From Periplaneta americana (Eukaryota > Arthropoda > Insecta > Blattodea > Blattidae), in contig NC_091120.1 in assembly GCF_040183065.1 (NCBI RefSeq), forward strand, positions 193,881,627 to 193,945,626: 64,000 nt of DNA, given 5' to 3'. The position numbers and the translations under genes are program-made. The notes beneath the pieces were generated by a model. It worked only from the letters and a program-made list of their open reading frames with translations. It was not told where the DNA came from and ran no database searches. Positions 12,640 through 44,715 of the stretch are shown here, one piece after another. Position 1 is the first letter of the stretch, and every line of letters starts with the position of its first letter.

Positions 12640-12671
<32 letters not shown>
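12640..12671. repeat. (AAT)n microsatellite
   Basis: Ten or so AAT units. Confidence 0.9.
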
Positions 12672-12672
<1 letters not shown>

Positions 12673-12817
12673 GCACAAAATAAAAATACCAATAATTTAA
12701 ATTCTAAACAATTTTAATAATGACTCCTCCCCCCCTCCCCACCTTTGACAAAATTCTTTGTACAACACTGTCAGGTAGTAATGATCTTTTCCTTATAAAA
12801 ATTTTTCCTCGCATATA

Positions 12818-13389
12818 GGGTAAAGTTACCTAAGTCCGTGATACTCCTAATTCTGTGATACATTTTTTTTTTTTCACTGACTGTCATGGGGTAGGATATT
12901 TTATAAGGAAGTTCACCGATGTCTCAAAAGTATTGCTAGAAGTATTGATTTGTGTTTTTTTTTCTTTTTCTTTTTTAATCTAGATTAAAATTGCAAGTTT
13001 CTTGTTTATGTTAGTTAATTAGTTAGGATAGAATTAATTATGGTACTTAATCACTCATTTAAAGTTTGTGTGACTGCAACCTGTGTATATTTTTGTGTGG
13101 CTTTACTTTGTTTATAGTGTTTTTTTTTTCTCTCACTCTTTATTTCTTGTGTAGCTTTACTTTGTATATAGTGTATTTTTTCTGTTTATTTCTATTATTG
13201 TATCTGTATTCCTGGTGTTGTGGAAGAGAAAGCATGATGGCCTTAAGTACACCAGAATAAATAAATAAAAATGCGATCTTTCGAGAAAGATGTCAGGCGC
13301 TATGGTTGAACGGCAAAGCTTTGACTGACATTCAATTAAAAAAAAGTATCACGGAATTAGGAGTATCACGGAATTAGGCAACTTTACCC
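12818..13389. mobile_element. TA-flanked inverted-repeat element with double ccgtgatac motif
   Basis: The left end GGGTAAAGTTACCTAAGTCC and the inverted right end GGGTAAAGTTGCCTAATTCC extend to about 45 bases. Each carries two spaced copies of taattccgtgatac. TA flanks both sides. A LINE 3' end is nested inside. Confidence 0.85.
13050..13268 (+). mobile_element. LINE 3' UTR remnant
   Basis: The ending tggaagagaaagcatgatgg, ccttaagtacaccagaataa and a short AAAT tail parallels the LINE 3' end at 2960-3010. Nothing coding remains. Confidence 0.6.
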
Positions 13390-13826
13390 TAATAGGCACT
13401 CTAGATTTTTAATCCAAAAATTATGGGAAAAAGATGCGTCTATTACGCGAGTAAATACGGTAGGAACCTAGATGTTGATACAGCGTCGTAAGATAACCCA
13501 ATAAAATAAAAAAAATAAAATAAAAGTAATGTGGTAGGTCTATTTATTTAATCCTCAGTTTCATCCTTTCCTAACCTAAAAATTGTATACCAACAATAAA
13601 GACGTTTCACGAAATCCAAAGGATTTCATAAATCCTGTCACCTTTTTTTTTTTAAGTGTTCAGTGTGTGGCAATATTTTTGTTGGTGTTTCTCCATTTTC
13701 AGTCAACTCCATTATTGGAGAAGAAAAAGAAAGAGAGACATGTCTGTTTAGTCCATTACCAAGGGCTGTGTCAAAGAGGCATAATCTTTTCGTAATGTGA
13801 TGTGTGTTATTTTACAGAATGTCGTA

Positions 13827-34754
<20,928 letters not shown>

Positions 34755-34920
34755 AGGTTGTGAGCTTGTAAATATAGATGAGAGAGTCGATGTTGAGGAA
34801 TTGAATGTAAGTTGAATGACGGGTCTGGAAAACTCGTTACATGGTAAACTTGTCACACATTACATTTCATCACCACATGACTTGTTTCATTTTATGTGTT
34901 TATTTTTCCATTTTGAATCT

Positions 34921-35850
34921 TGCATACACTACTTTTAACACTTGAATATAATTAATTGATAATCTAGTGGACTTACTCGTGTTAATTATGTAAGATTTGT
35001 CCGGCTTACAGCTGTTTCAGTGCTTCACGCACCATCCTCAGAGCCTACTAGATCACGGCGTCATCTCGAATTTCTCTGCCTGTTACGTGGGTGTGTTTGA
35101 TTGTTGAAAGGTGTTGAAGGGTGGAGTCAAATAGTGTGTGTGTACTGAAATTGATCTGTGTGTTGTGAATTTGATCTGGGTGTGTTTTAATGTGTTTGTA
35201 TATTTCGTATTGTTCTAGTGTGTTGAGTTTTTGGTTCTTGGGTTGTATGTGTAGGATTTCCATGTCCGTATTTATGTTATTGTGTGTATGGTTAGCATTA
35301 GTTATGTGATCGGCATATGTAGATACAAATAAATACGACCACACAGGTGTATACAAACTCACATGTAATAGTTGCTATAAGTTCTACATAGGACAGACAG
35401 GCAGATCATTCCAAACACGCCACAAAGAACACATTAAAGCAATAACCAGAGGACACAATACATCTACATACGCCGATCACATAACCAATGCTAACCATAC
35501 ATACAATAACATAAATACGGACATGGAAATCCTACACATACAACCCAAGAACCAAAAACTCAACACACTAGAACAATATGAAATATACAAACACACTAAA
35601 ACACACCCCGATCAAATTCTCAACACACAGATCAATTTCAGTACACACACACTATTTGACTCCACTTTTCAACAACTTTCAACAATCAAACACACCCACA
35701 TAACAGGCAGAGAAGTTCGAGATGACGCCGTGATCTAGTAGGCTCTGAGGATGGTGCGTGAAGCACTGAAACAGCTGTAAGCCGGACAAATCTTACATAA
35801 TTAACATGAGTAAGTCCACTAGTTTATCAATTAATTATATTTATTTTTGT
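34921..35850. mobile_element. Penelope-like element, head-to-head inverted pair
   Basis: Left half on minus, right half on plus, meeting near 35330. Both carry the same C-terminal coding: ADHITN, NNINTDMEILHIQPKNQKLN, HIKTHPDQI. The plus half also has GVYKLTCNSCYKFYIGQTGR and RHKEHI (GIY-YIG). The outer arms (ttacagctgtttcagtgctt and its inverse) pair over about 390 bases. The left edge starts with the inverse of the ttatattcaagtgttaaaag tail. It lies about 170 bases after the NPRL3 stop. Confidence 0.82.
35333..35738 (+). pseudogene. Penelope-like GIY-YIG endonuclease, sense half
   Basis: An open stretch from about 35333 reads KYDHTGVYKLTCNSCYKFYI, GQTGRSFQTRHKEHIKAITR and continues to ITGREVRDDAVI and a stop. 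All GIY-YIG signature residues are present, but no reverse transcriptase precedes it. No ATG opens the domain. Confidence 0.75.
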
Positions 35851-35877
35851 TAACAGTATACAGGATGTAACGCAGTA

Positions 35878-36469
35878 CAGACGTGGACAAATTATTAACA
35901 AAATTGACGATTTTTATGATAATTCTGTTTACAAAATTTGATTTTTCAATTTAGACTACAGTTGACAATTTTGCATATTTCTATCATTACAATAGACAGA
36001 AATATGCAAAAATGTCAACTGTAGTTTAAATTGAAGAATTAAATTTTGTAAAAATATATAATAAAATCTTCAATTTTGTTAATAATTTGTAAATTAGCAA
36101 AAATGTCAACTACAGTCTAAATTGAAGAGTGAAATTTCGTAAAAATGTAAAATAAAAATCTTCAGTTTTGCTAATAATTTGGAAATATCCAAAATGTCAA
36201 CTGTATTCCAAATTGAAGAATCGAATTTTGTAAAAATATATAATAAAAACTTTCAGTTTTGCTAATAACTTGTAAATATGCAAAAATATCAAATGTAGTC
36301 CAAATTGAAGAGTTAACTTTTCTAAAAATATACAATACAAATCTTCAATTTTGCTAATAATTTGGAAATACGCAAAAATGTCAACTGTAGTCTAAATTGA
36401 AGAATCATATTTTGTAAAAAAAATATATATTAAAAATCTTCAATTTTGCTAATAATTTGTCCACGTCTG
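35878..36469. mobile_element. TA-type MITE with internal tandem repeats, copy 2
   Basis: Same terminal repeats (CAGACGTGGACAAATTATTA) and internal tandem units as 1054-1634, with TA on both sides (35876-35877, 36470-36471). It is inserted 25 bases beyond the Penelope-like element. Confidence 0.9.
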
Positions 36470-36471
36470 TA

Positions 36472-37068
36472 TGTGGGACGTGAATTCAGCTAGGAGTGTG
36501 AAAAAGGAGCACTTGTGAACTGGTAAAAATTCAAATACATATGAGAAGGATCCTGACGCTATAAAACATAATGAAGTCAAAGATAAGTACACATTTTAAA
36601 TACACTGTAAGATTAATCATGGGTAGAAGCAAACAAAAATTAAACACTGAATATGTTCAGAAGTGTAGCGATGAGTGTAATGTAATGAATCTAGACTCTA
36701 ATGAAAAGATCTGTGACGAGTATTTCTAAACCTAATAGACAAAAAGCTTGAATATTAGATATTACGTAACTTATTGGTTACTGTTATTTATAATATACTT
36801 AATGGTGATATATCACTTTGGTTGTACTACCTCTATCGATATATTTAGTCATTGTTTTCGCATTTCAGAAGTTCCAAGAGAAAACGATAGTACTTAATTT
36901 ACATTCACAAGAACATCACTTTTCACGTACTTAGGCCACTTATGGGTTTGGAGCTTATAAGCTTCCTTTTGAACTGTTAATGTGTTCATTAGTTAAGTAA
37001 AAGCTTTGGATAACCTCAGTTTTTTATAGATAAGAAGTCGACAATCATTTTACCAATTATTCTTTATT
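36472..37068. other. Unassigned sequence
   Basis: No coding feature or repeat recognised. Confidence 0.5.
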
Positions 37069-37247
37069 CTTTTAGCAAATACCTTACTATAATAATACCG
37101 GACAGCTAGCAGTTCTACGCACAAACGACGCTGGTGCTGCCACCTAGGCGGCCGGTGTGGACATACTCGCGAATCAAGCTGTAATCAACTGCAATGTATA
37201 TTATTGCTGGGCTAGTTAATAGTTTTATTAGTTAGTCCCGTGTTAAA

Positions 37248-37590
37248 ATGTCAGGGTGTATGTGTGCTGTTTATAATTGCTACAGTAATTACAGCATTAC
37301 AAATTGCTCCAAATCTTACTTTCGATTTCCGAGGAATCATAAAACGTGAGTCAACAACATTCTTTATTAGGCCTAATGCCATTGCCTCTGTAGAACAATA
37401 AAAATTAGCTTTTATATTTAGGCCAAAAAGTGAATAGAAGTTAAAATATATTGGAAATTTTAAGGTTTTAGCAAATTAAGTTTTATTGTTGTCCACATGC
37501 TTTTACTAATAATTATTACAAGCATCAGAATATTACTTTTTTTTTTATCTTTGCAGTTGTCAGCAATGGGTATATAAAGCATTATTGTAA
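37248..37590 (+). pseudogene. THAP zinc-finger fragment of a P-like transposase
   Basis: Exon 1 (37248-37345) reads MSGCMCAVYNCYSNYSITNC then SKSYFRFPRNHKT, with a donor AAAAC|GTGAGT. Exon 2 (acceptor ctttgcag, 37557) continues CQQWVYKALL and stops at TAA 37588. C-x4-C, FRFP and the Trp twelve or so residues later are THAP hallmarks. The second Cys and His of the C2CH set are lost behind the stop, although a degraded CSEHF-like sequence follows at about 37602. Non-functional as a full THAP domain. Confidence 0.65.
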
Positions 37591-37783
37591 ATTCATTCTT
37601 AATGTCAGAACTGATTTTGTCTCACTAAAGCAAAGAAAAAATATGCAACAATTAATTACGGAAAATAATATGAAGCATGCAGTATTTCTCATAATATGTA
37701 GCTTTGATATAAAATAATGTTACATTAAATATTGTACTATTCACTTAATATTTGTATTTGTGGACATAATTCTACGCCGCTCC

Positions 37784-38686
37784 ACTATACTGTTTTTGCT
37801 GTAAGAAAAATCATAATGTAAACATAAGCACGTGGCTGTCATACCCGTGATTGGCTCACAGTTGAAACACTCACACGACGCAGGAAAATATAGTCCATAT
37901 TTGCAAACTACCATGTTGTATTATTTGAAAATAAAGAATTGAATTCTAGTTGTTAAATATGATGGATCATATAACTTCACTCTTATGTAAAACGCTATGT
38001 AAAAGAAAAGCTACTTTTATATTTTGTTATGTACTATGAACGCGGATGAATACAAGCAGTAATACCGAAGTAGTCTGTTCTTGTAACAAGCTGGCGTCAC
38101 TTGAGCTCGTACTGTCTGTTACTCAGGAGAAGACGAGCGGAAAGAATGTGACCTTCTTGACTATCGCTGCTGATTATTATAAACATCGCTCAGATAAGCA
38201 TCCCAGTAGCCAGGTTATTACTCGTGCAGGAAACATGAGTAACAATGCGTATGGAAATTAAAGCTAAGTTGAACAGAAGGAGACCTAATGTTTCCGCTTA
38301 CTGCAGACAGTAGTTGTTCACGTAAGCACGTGATACTGAAGTATCGCTTCTGCATCCTCGGTGTGTTTGGTTATTAAACATAAGAGTAGAAACCCTCTCA
38401 AAAGCGGAGAAAAACAAATACTCTTAAATGTATATAATAAGTTATGTGAGTTTTAATTAGAGTAATTATAAAGTAAATTTTCCTAAGCAAATGAATGCAT
38501 AGTAGTGAGGTTAGACCTACTTGATGAGTAACGGGAAATGTTTAACATGAAACAGAATGTACAACAGTGGGCGGGAACACGCACTGAGAATCTATGGCGC
38601 CAAACAGCGGCCAATGAAGCCTCACTTCAGTCACGTGCTATTGTTTATATTAGGATTTTTCTTACAGCGAAAAGATTATAGATGTC
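37784..38686. mobile_element. Inverted-repeat element nested in the P-like transposon
   Basis: The left ttttgctgtaagaaaaatca is answered on the right by ggatttttcttacagcgaaa, and pairing extends through gcacgtg on each side. The same unit, edges included, recurs at 43490-44372. It carries a 71-codon frame (38046-38261) of unknown nature. Confidence 0.7.
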
Positions 38687-38768
38687 AAGTCCGCGATATT
38701 TCAGACTCACATCAATGCTGCTAGTATACAGCTGTCCGGTATTATTATAGTAAGGTATTTGCTTTTAG

Positions 38769-39060
38769 TTAAAATTCTTTTATATGCTTCATGGCAATGA
38801 TTCAGAATTACTGATATCCTTATATGAACTGCGATTACATGAAATTCATTTGTTCTTTTTTTTTATCTTAATTGTAGTTTAATTATACGTTATATTCCAG
38901 TCTGTCAGATTAACTTATGTACTGTTCGACTGAGTGGTTATGTCATAGGGTTGGCAAAACAGGGGAAATCACGTGACAATTACTTACTTTATGGGCCGTT
39001 TTCTTTAAATTATTTTCAACAATTTTACAATATTATGTAGACTTCCAGTTCCGAACAGCA
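38769..39060. other. Unassigned sequence
   Basis: Nothing recognised. Confidence 0.4.
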
Positions 39061-39062
39061 AA

Positions 39063-39905
39063 TATTTTCAGCTGTTTCCTGAGTAATTACTTTTGCAGCG
39101 CAACTTTTGTACTGCAGCTGCAAAAGTTGCGTGTCGTGTTCACACGTAAGCCAAAAGTACCGTGCTGCATGCTGCTTTTCATGCTGCGCAACCCGAGTGC
39201 AGCAAAAGTTGCAACTGGAGGTTACGACTCTGTTCACACACAAGGCGCTGCTTTTGCAGCCGCAGTCTGCTGCAGGTTTCCATCTCCGTGTTGACTTCTC
39301 AATATACATTTTGTGGTTATGTTCGCATTATTAATAAACTCATGCAAAAGCTTCCTTATCTATTCTTTGCTTTTCTGCCGTATCTAGTATTCAGAAATTG
39401 ACATTATTTTTACTATAAAGCTTTTAAAAACGCGTATATACTTAAATGATAACCAACAGTATAACCAACGTAATCAATGTTGGCAACCCTCCTGTTTGGA
39501 ACTACGCTACAGAAAATTTAAAAAATGAATTATATCGTCACCAATTATGCTCAGACTGTGCTGTGTATTTAATAACTGTTACAAATAATTTATTTTCATC
39601 ACATCTAACATTAAAATACATCCAAACAATAAAAGTGTCATTGGCACATTTGGGTGATAACACTGGTCGCAACCGCAGCAAAAGTTTCAACAAAACCGAT
39701 ATCAAAAATGCTGCGGCTGCAACCCTGAGAACCCTGTTCACACGTCGCTACTTTTAAGCTGCGTGCAGCATGGAAAAGTAGCGGGCAGCAGGTTCGGCAG
39801 CTGCTACTTTTCGGGTTGCACCGTTGTTCACACGTCGCAGTACAAGAGTTGCGCAGTTTTTTGTACTGCAGCGCTGCAAAAGTAGCGACGTGTGACCGTA
39901 CCTTA
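39063..39905. repeat. Foldback region rich in gttcacacg and agcaaaagt motifs
   Basis: The left 230 bases and right 200 bases hold multiple inverted copies of ttttgcagc, gttcacacg and gctgctacttttc. The right edge gcgacgtgtgaccgtacctt looks like a hAT-type MITE terminus, but the left edge is imperfect. Probably a foldback MITE; short frames here are by-products. Confidence 0.55.
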
Positions 39906-41140
39906 ACAACCCAGCTTCTAGCCTTTACAGAGAGACCAACAGAAACAGTTGGGGTAAACCGAGATGTGACATAACCACTCGGTCGAACAGTACATATATT
40001 TGATGTAGATGGTTTAGAAGAAATATTCATAGTGTACATTAAATGGATACGTCACTTGATCAATTCTTTGATGTCATATGCAGAATTGTTCTTTGGCTGT
40101 TTTCTAAATCATTTATGCACAAATTTTATAACCTGTTTATGATATGTAACACATCTGCATTCTTTTAAGAATTTTTTGAAAGTTGCATACTCATAGTGAC
40201 AAGTCTGAACTGTATGGCAGTTGCTTTGGAACTTGTCAGTGCATTTGCCGCAGTGTTTCCTGCACCTCTCACAATTTACAGACGCAAGATAATGCCTTTC
40301 TCTGGTCACTCTTCGCTGTAGTTTTGCTTAGTTTTTCATCTTTATTCATTTGCACATTTCTCTTGGCAGGAAAGTCAACAAACAAGAGTATTACCTGAAA
40401 TTGAAGTAGAAAAGACGTAGCTCTAAGTGGCAGTCCTATAATGGTACAAGCTACTAACACAGGTGGTTCAAATTTAATCCAGACTTTGTTTTTTTGTTGG
40501 CATCTGTTAGTGCAGTCCCTACCTGGAGATCCGATTGAGGGACTATCTATAGATTGACAAATCGAACTGAAACCCTGACCGAGTTACTACGTGAGCGCTG
40601 GCTGTCTTGGGGAGGAGCAAGTGAGAAAGCACGGGGGGGGGGGAAGGGAGAGAGCACTATGCACTATGTACTTGCAGGTCCATTGACAGTTTGTCAAACC
40701 TGCTAACAAAAGCATTAAAAGGTTGATTAGTTGCCTGCAGTTCTAGGATAATGGAACCTTCCTAGCCGACAGTCGAGGCAAAAATGAAGAATCCGTTATT
40801 GTGGTAATACTGGAGAGTGGTTCTTCTATTGGTCGCGATGCCCACACACACCCTCTCAGATATTTACGTGGTGATTGGTGACTGAATGACGAGGAGTGAG
40901 GGAGAGAGAAGGAAGAAAGAGAGAGATTCCAGAAGTTGGCGTGTTTTACGGGGTTTTACTTGAAGTTGTCAAACTATACCTCCAGAGAATTTTACACTGC
41001 GGGACTCCATGTATCATAAGCAGTGAAAAATATAGTGGGACTGCGTTGGTATTAATGCAGGTTTCTGTGGGTACCTCTCTGTTACTTGTTAGCTTAAACA
41101 ACAAGTTTAAACTCCCTCACCACTACAAGGTGAGTACCCA
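39906..41140. other. Unassigned sequence
   Basis: Includes a minus-strand 66-codon frame (40309-40109) with eleven Cys that matches no family I know, and a G-run at 40632. No firm feature. Confidence 0.4.
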
Positions 41141-41146
41141 CGAGGG

Positions 41147-41425
41147 AGATCTGGAACACATTCTTCTATACTGTCCATCCATAAACCACAAAAGACGTAA
41201 ATTAAAATCATCAGTACCAGTTGCAGAAGATACAGCCCTGCAGTATATATTGACTACACTCCAACTCTGGCCACTAGCAACAGGCATCTATAATGAACAC
41301 CGATCAAAATATCCCTCATTTCTCGTGAAAAACAACAACCGAATGGACTACAGTGAACTTTATGTTGTCAGCAAACAGCTGGATACATTAAGAAGATTGA
41401 TTGATTTGTTTTTGTTAACATAACA
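41147..41425 (+). mobile_element. RNase H LINE family 2, 3' fragment
   Basis: Encodes DLEHILLYCPSINHKRRKLK, SSVPVAEDTALQYILTTLQL and the usual 3' end gctggatacattaagaagat. It is the shortest copy of the family apart from 21156. Confidence 0.82.
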
Positions 41426-41796
41426 TAATACACAAACAATTCAATTCTTGATTATTTTCCAAAATAGTCCGCCAGCATATCGGTGCAGTTCTGCCAGTGG
41501 CCAGGTAACTTCCTTATTCTTTCTTGAAAGGTTATATCTTTGTTTGGTTGTGCTGCCATTTCCGCACTTCTTTCATCATCAGGTCATTTGTTGCAAGTGT
41601 TATACTTTGTAAGCTTTTCTTCAGTTGTGTGAACAGGTGAGAGTAGCTTGCATGGTGGTAGATCGGGGCTTATGGAACATGTGGCAGCACTTTCCAGCCA
41701 AGTTAGGTAGGAGTATCTTGTGTGATTTCTGCGCATTAAGGATGGGCGTTGTTATGAAGGAGGATAATGCCATTAGACAATAATTATTTTCCTTTG

Positions 41797-42955
41797 GAAA
41801 ATGTATTATTTATCTTTCTTGTGTTAAATTTTATATTACATTGTTAACATATTTCAGCCTGTTATTGACCATCTTCAGAACTGGTTGTTGCTGGTCTTGG
41901 CGCCTTTTGTTTTGTTTCCTGTGAGGATGGGTTTGTGTAGTGTAATGTGGAATCAAAGATTGTGTGTGTTCTGAAATCGAGTTATGTGTTGAGAATTTCA
42001 TTTGGATGTGTTTTCGTGTGTCTGTATATTTCGTATTGTTCTAGTGTGTTTAGTTTCTGGCTTTTTGGTTGGATGTGTAGAATTTCCATGTCTGTGTTGA
42101 TGTCTCTGTAGGTGTGGTTATCATTTGTGATGTGTTCTGCATATGTGGAAGTGTTTTGTAATTTTTTTTATGGCTGTGATGTGTTCTTTATAACGTGTTT
42201 GAAATGATCTGCCTCTCTGTCTTATGTAGAAGTTGTTGCAGGTGATACATTTGAGTTTGTATACGCCTGTGTGGTTGTATTGGTTTGTTTGTGTGTTGAG
42301 ATGTTTTTGTAGAGTAAATAGTAAAACCAAGAATATTATTTGTTCTGTATGTGATGTTATAATTTGTTTTCTTCAATGAGTTTGCAATCTTGTGTGTGTT
42401 TTTGTTTTCGTATGTTAGTGTGATGTATTTTTTGTGTTCTTGTGGTCAGCACAATATTTATTGACTTTCAGTTAGCATATGACTCTGTTTGGAGAAATAA
42501 ATTATTACTAAAACTCCAGAAATTAGGTATCTCCAGCAATATGTTCAGATGGATATCAGAATTCCTTAGTCAAAGATTCATTGCCACTAAATTCAATAAT
42601 TCACTTTCTAGTTATAGACAAACATATCGAGATCTACCTCAGGGCGCTGTCCTCAGCACAACTTTATTCAATATTTATATAAATGACTTACCCTCCCTAT
42701 TAGAGGAATCAAACAATATGAAATATACAAACACACAAAAACACATCCAAATGAAATTCTCAACACATAACTCAATTTCAGAACACACACACTCTTTGAC
42801 TCCACATTACACTATACAAACACACTCCCACAGGAAACAAAACAAGAGGCGCCAAGACCAGCAACAACCAGTTCTGAAGATGGCCAATACCAGACTGAAA
42901 CATGTTAACGAGGTAATATAAAATTTAACACAAGAAAGAGAAATAATACGTTTTC
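41797..42955. mobile_element. Second Penelope-like family, inverted ends, LINE piece inside
   Basis: Ends pair over about 150 bases (cttgtgttaaattttatatt left, aatataaaatttaacacaag right). The left arm on minus encodes HTGVYKLKCITCNNFYIRQR and RYKEHI, where the glycine of YIG is replaced by Arg. The right arm on plus encodes the C-terminal tail. A LINE reverse-transcriptase fragment occupies the centre. Confidence 0.7.
42442..42715 (+). pseudogene. LINE reverse-transcriptase fragment
   Basis: Reads IFIDFQLAYDSVWRNKLLLK, GISSNMFRWISEFLSQR, LPQGAVLSTTLFNIYINDLP: palm motifs A and B of a Jockey/I-type reverse transcriptase. It runs directly, in frame, into the Penelope-like C-terminal segment (MKYTNTQKHIQMKFSTHN). 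Confidence 0.75.
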
Positions 42956-43489
42956 CGAAGTGATATAGTGTTAAAGTTGTGGAAAACAATTATACATCTT
43001 GATTACACATTTGCTGAACCTTATGGCTTGTTTCGGTTTGTCTTTCAGATCACTGTAGTATTCTGCATTCATTATTTGTTGATGTATGGAAAAATTGTTT
43101 AATAATGGCTCTTCCATGTTCCACTACTCACTACTGGCGAAACTGAATATTTCCATTTCTTGCTAGCAACTTCAGGAGTGTATTGACATAAGTCTCTCAA
43201 CTCTATCCAGGAACTCGTGATCCTTTGGTTGTGGCACTGGAGATGTTAGGAACAGAGTTCAACAAGTCTTGCATTGTTTACTTGAGTTAGATTTCTGGGC
43301 CTGTATTTACACACACTTTTGAAAATTTGAGTAGTAGTGAATAATTTGCTCGATGCTGATACTTAATTTCTTTAACAGTTAATTAACACTTATTCTTCTT
43401 TTGATTTTCAAAATAAGCTCTTAAATTCATTGACAGAAGTCACAAACATGCAGGATGTGGCACGTTATAAACTGTAATGTACCCATATT

Positions 43490-44372
43490 TATACTGTTTT
43501 CGCTGTAAGAAAAATCCTAATGTAAACATAAACACGTTGCTGTCATAGCCGTGATTGGCTCCCAGTCGAAACACTCACATGACGCAGGAAAATATAGTTC
43601 GTATTTGGAAACCACAATCTTGTATTATTTGAAAATAAAAAGTTGAATTCTAGTTGTTAAATATGATGAAACATTTAACTTCACTCTTGTGTAAAATGCT
43701 ATGTAAAAGAAAAGCTACTTTTATATTTTGTTATGTACTATGAATGCAGATGAATACCAACAGTAATACCGAGGTAGTCTGTTCTTGTAACAAGCTGGCG
43801 TTACTTGAGCTCGTAGTTGTTCACATAAGCACGCGGTACTGTAGTATGGCTTCGGTATCCTCAACTGTCCATTGTGAAGACAAAAGACTTAAAAATAATT
43901 TAATTGCAGTAATTATAAAGTAAATGTTTCCTAAGCAAACGAATGCATAGTAGTGAGGTTAGGCCTACTTGACGAGTAACGGGAAATGTAATCTTCATCT
44001 TACAATGTTTTGGTGACGTGTACACGTCCGTTGATGTGACATATTAATGAATGAAAGGATAATTCCAAGCCTTTGGCATGAGACGAACTGGATAGCTCAG
44101 TGGTAGAGCGCCTGACCGGAGAACAGGAAGTCGCAGGTTTGATTCCCACTCGAGGTTGTGAAATTTTTCTTTCATATCATGGCATGATTGTGACTATAAT
44201 AGTATTTAAATTCATTAACGGGAAATGTTTAACATGAAATAGAATGTACAACAGTAGGTGGGAACATGTACTGAGAATCTATGGCGCCAAACAGCGGCCA
44301 ATGAAGCCTCACTTCAGTCACGTGCTATTGTTTACATTAGGATTTTTCTTACAGCGAAAAGATTATAGATGA
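43490..44372. mobile_element. Second copy of the 37784-type inverted-repeat element
   Basis: Left end tactgttttcgctgtaagaa, right end cttacagcgaaaagattata. It matches 37784-38686 throughout but lacks about 190 bases (equivalent to 38118-38303) and carries a SINE at 43990-44215. Confidence 0.8.
43990..44215 (+). mobile_element. tRNA-containing SINE
   Basis: Contains tggatagctcagtggtagag (A box) and gcaggtttgattcccactcg (B box) at 44091-44155. A perfect 13-base duplication taacgggaaatgt flanks the insert (43977-43989, 44216-44228). The tRNA-like part is in the middle, preceded by about 95 bases. Confidence 0.88.
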
Positions 44373-44715
44373 TTTGCTTCACTCATAGACTATTGAATTA
44401 AGCAAACAGTTTTTCTGGAAATGTGCTACAAGTCTTCAATGAATTTCAGCACTCTCGATTTCTACCATATTGTGAAACATGATGATAAATTGCTGTGAAA
44501 CAGCATTCCATACATACATATATCTTCCATATTTGTTTTCTCGTACTAATTAACAGAAACAAAAGATGGAAAATGGAAAAATGAAAGCTTGTATAACAGA
44601 CTAAGCCTACCTAGGATTTATTATTTTGAGTAAATATTATTTCAATAACAAATAGAGTCTGGAACAAATTTGAATCATCCACATATATTGTAATGTTGCT
44701 GACGTCTGAACTTTG

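Larger units (their letters stand above)
37076..38761 (+). mobile_element. P-element-like transposon with decayed THAP domain
   Basis: Perfect 32-base inverted ends begin CAAATACCTTACTATAATAA and finish in accggacagct. A 7-base duplication cttttag flanks it (37069-37075, 38762-38768). Inside the left end a two-exon THAP-like reading frame is visible. P elements use THAP-domain transposases, roughly 31-base ends and 7-8 base duplications, so the class fits. The catalytic part is missing, replaced by an inverted-repeat element (37784-38686). Confidence 0.75.

Noticed and set aside
37248-37345. THAP exon as first exon of a host gene
   Set aside because: It lies inside a transposon with perfect ends and the next exon runs into a stop after ten residues.
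40109-40309. Cys-rich minus-strand 66-codon frame (CERCRKHCGKC)
   Set aside because: Matches no zinc-finger spacing I know, and it has no neighbouring exon or splice signals.
44086-44160. Possible functional tRNA gene
   Set aside because: A and B boxes are present, but the stretch is embedded in an insert with a 13-base target duplication and I could not form a full acceptor stem; it is a SINE. The same reasoning applies to the other tRNA-like heads.
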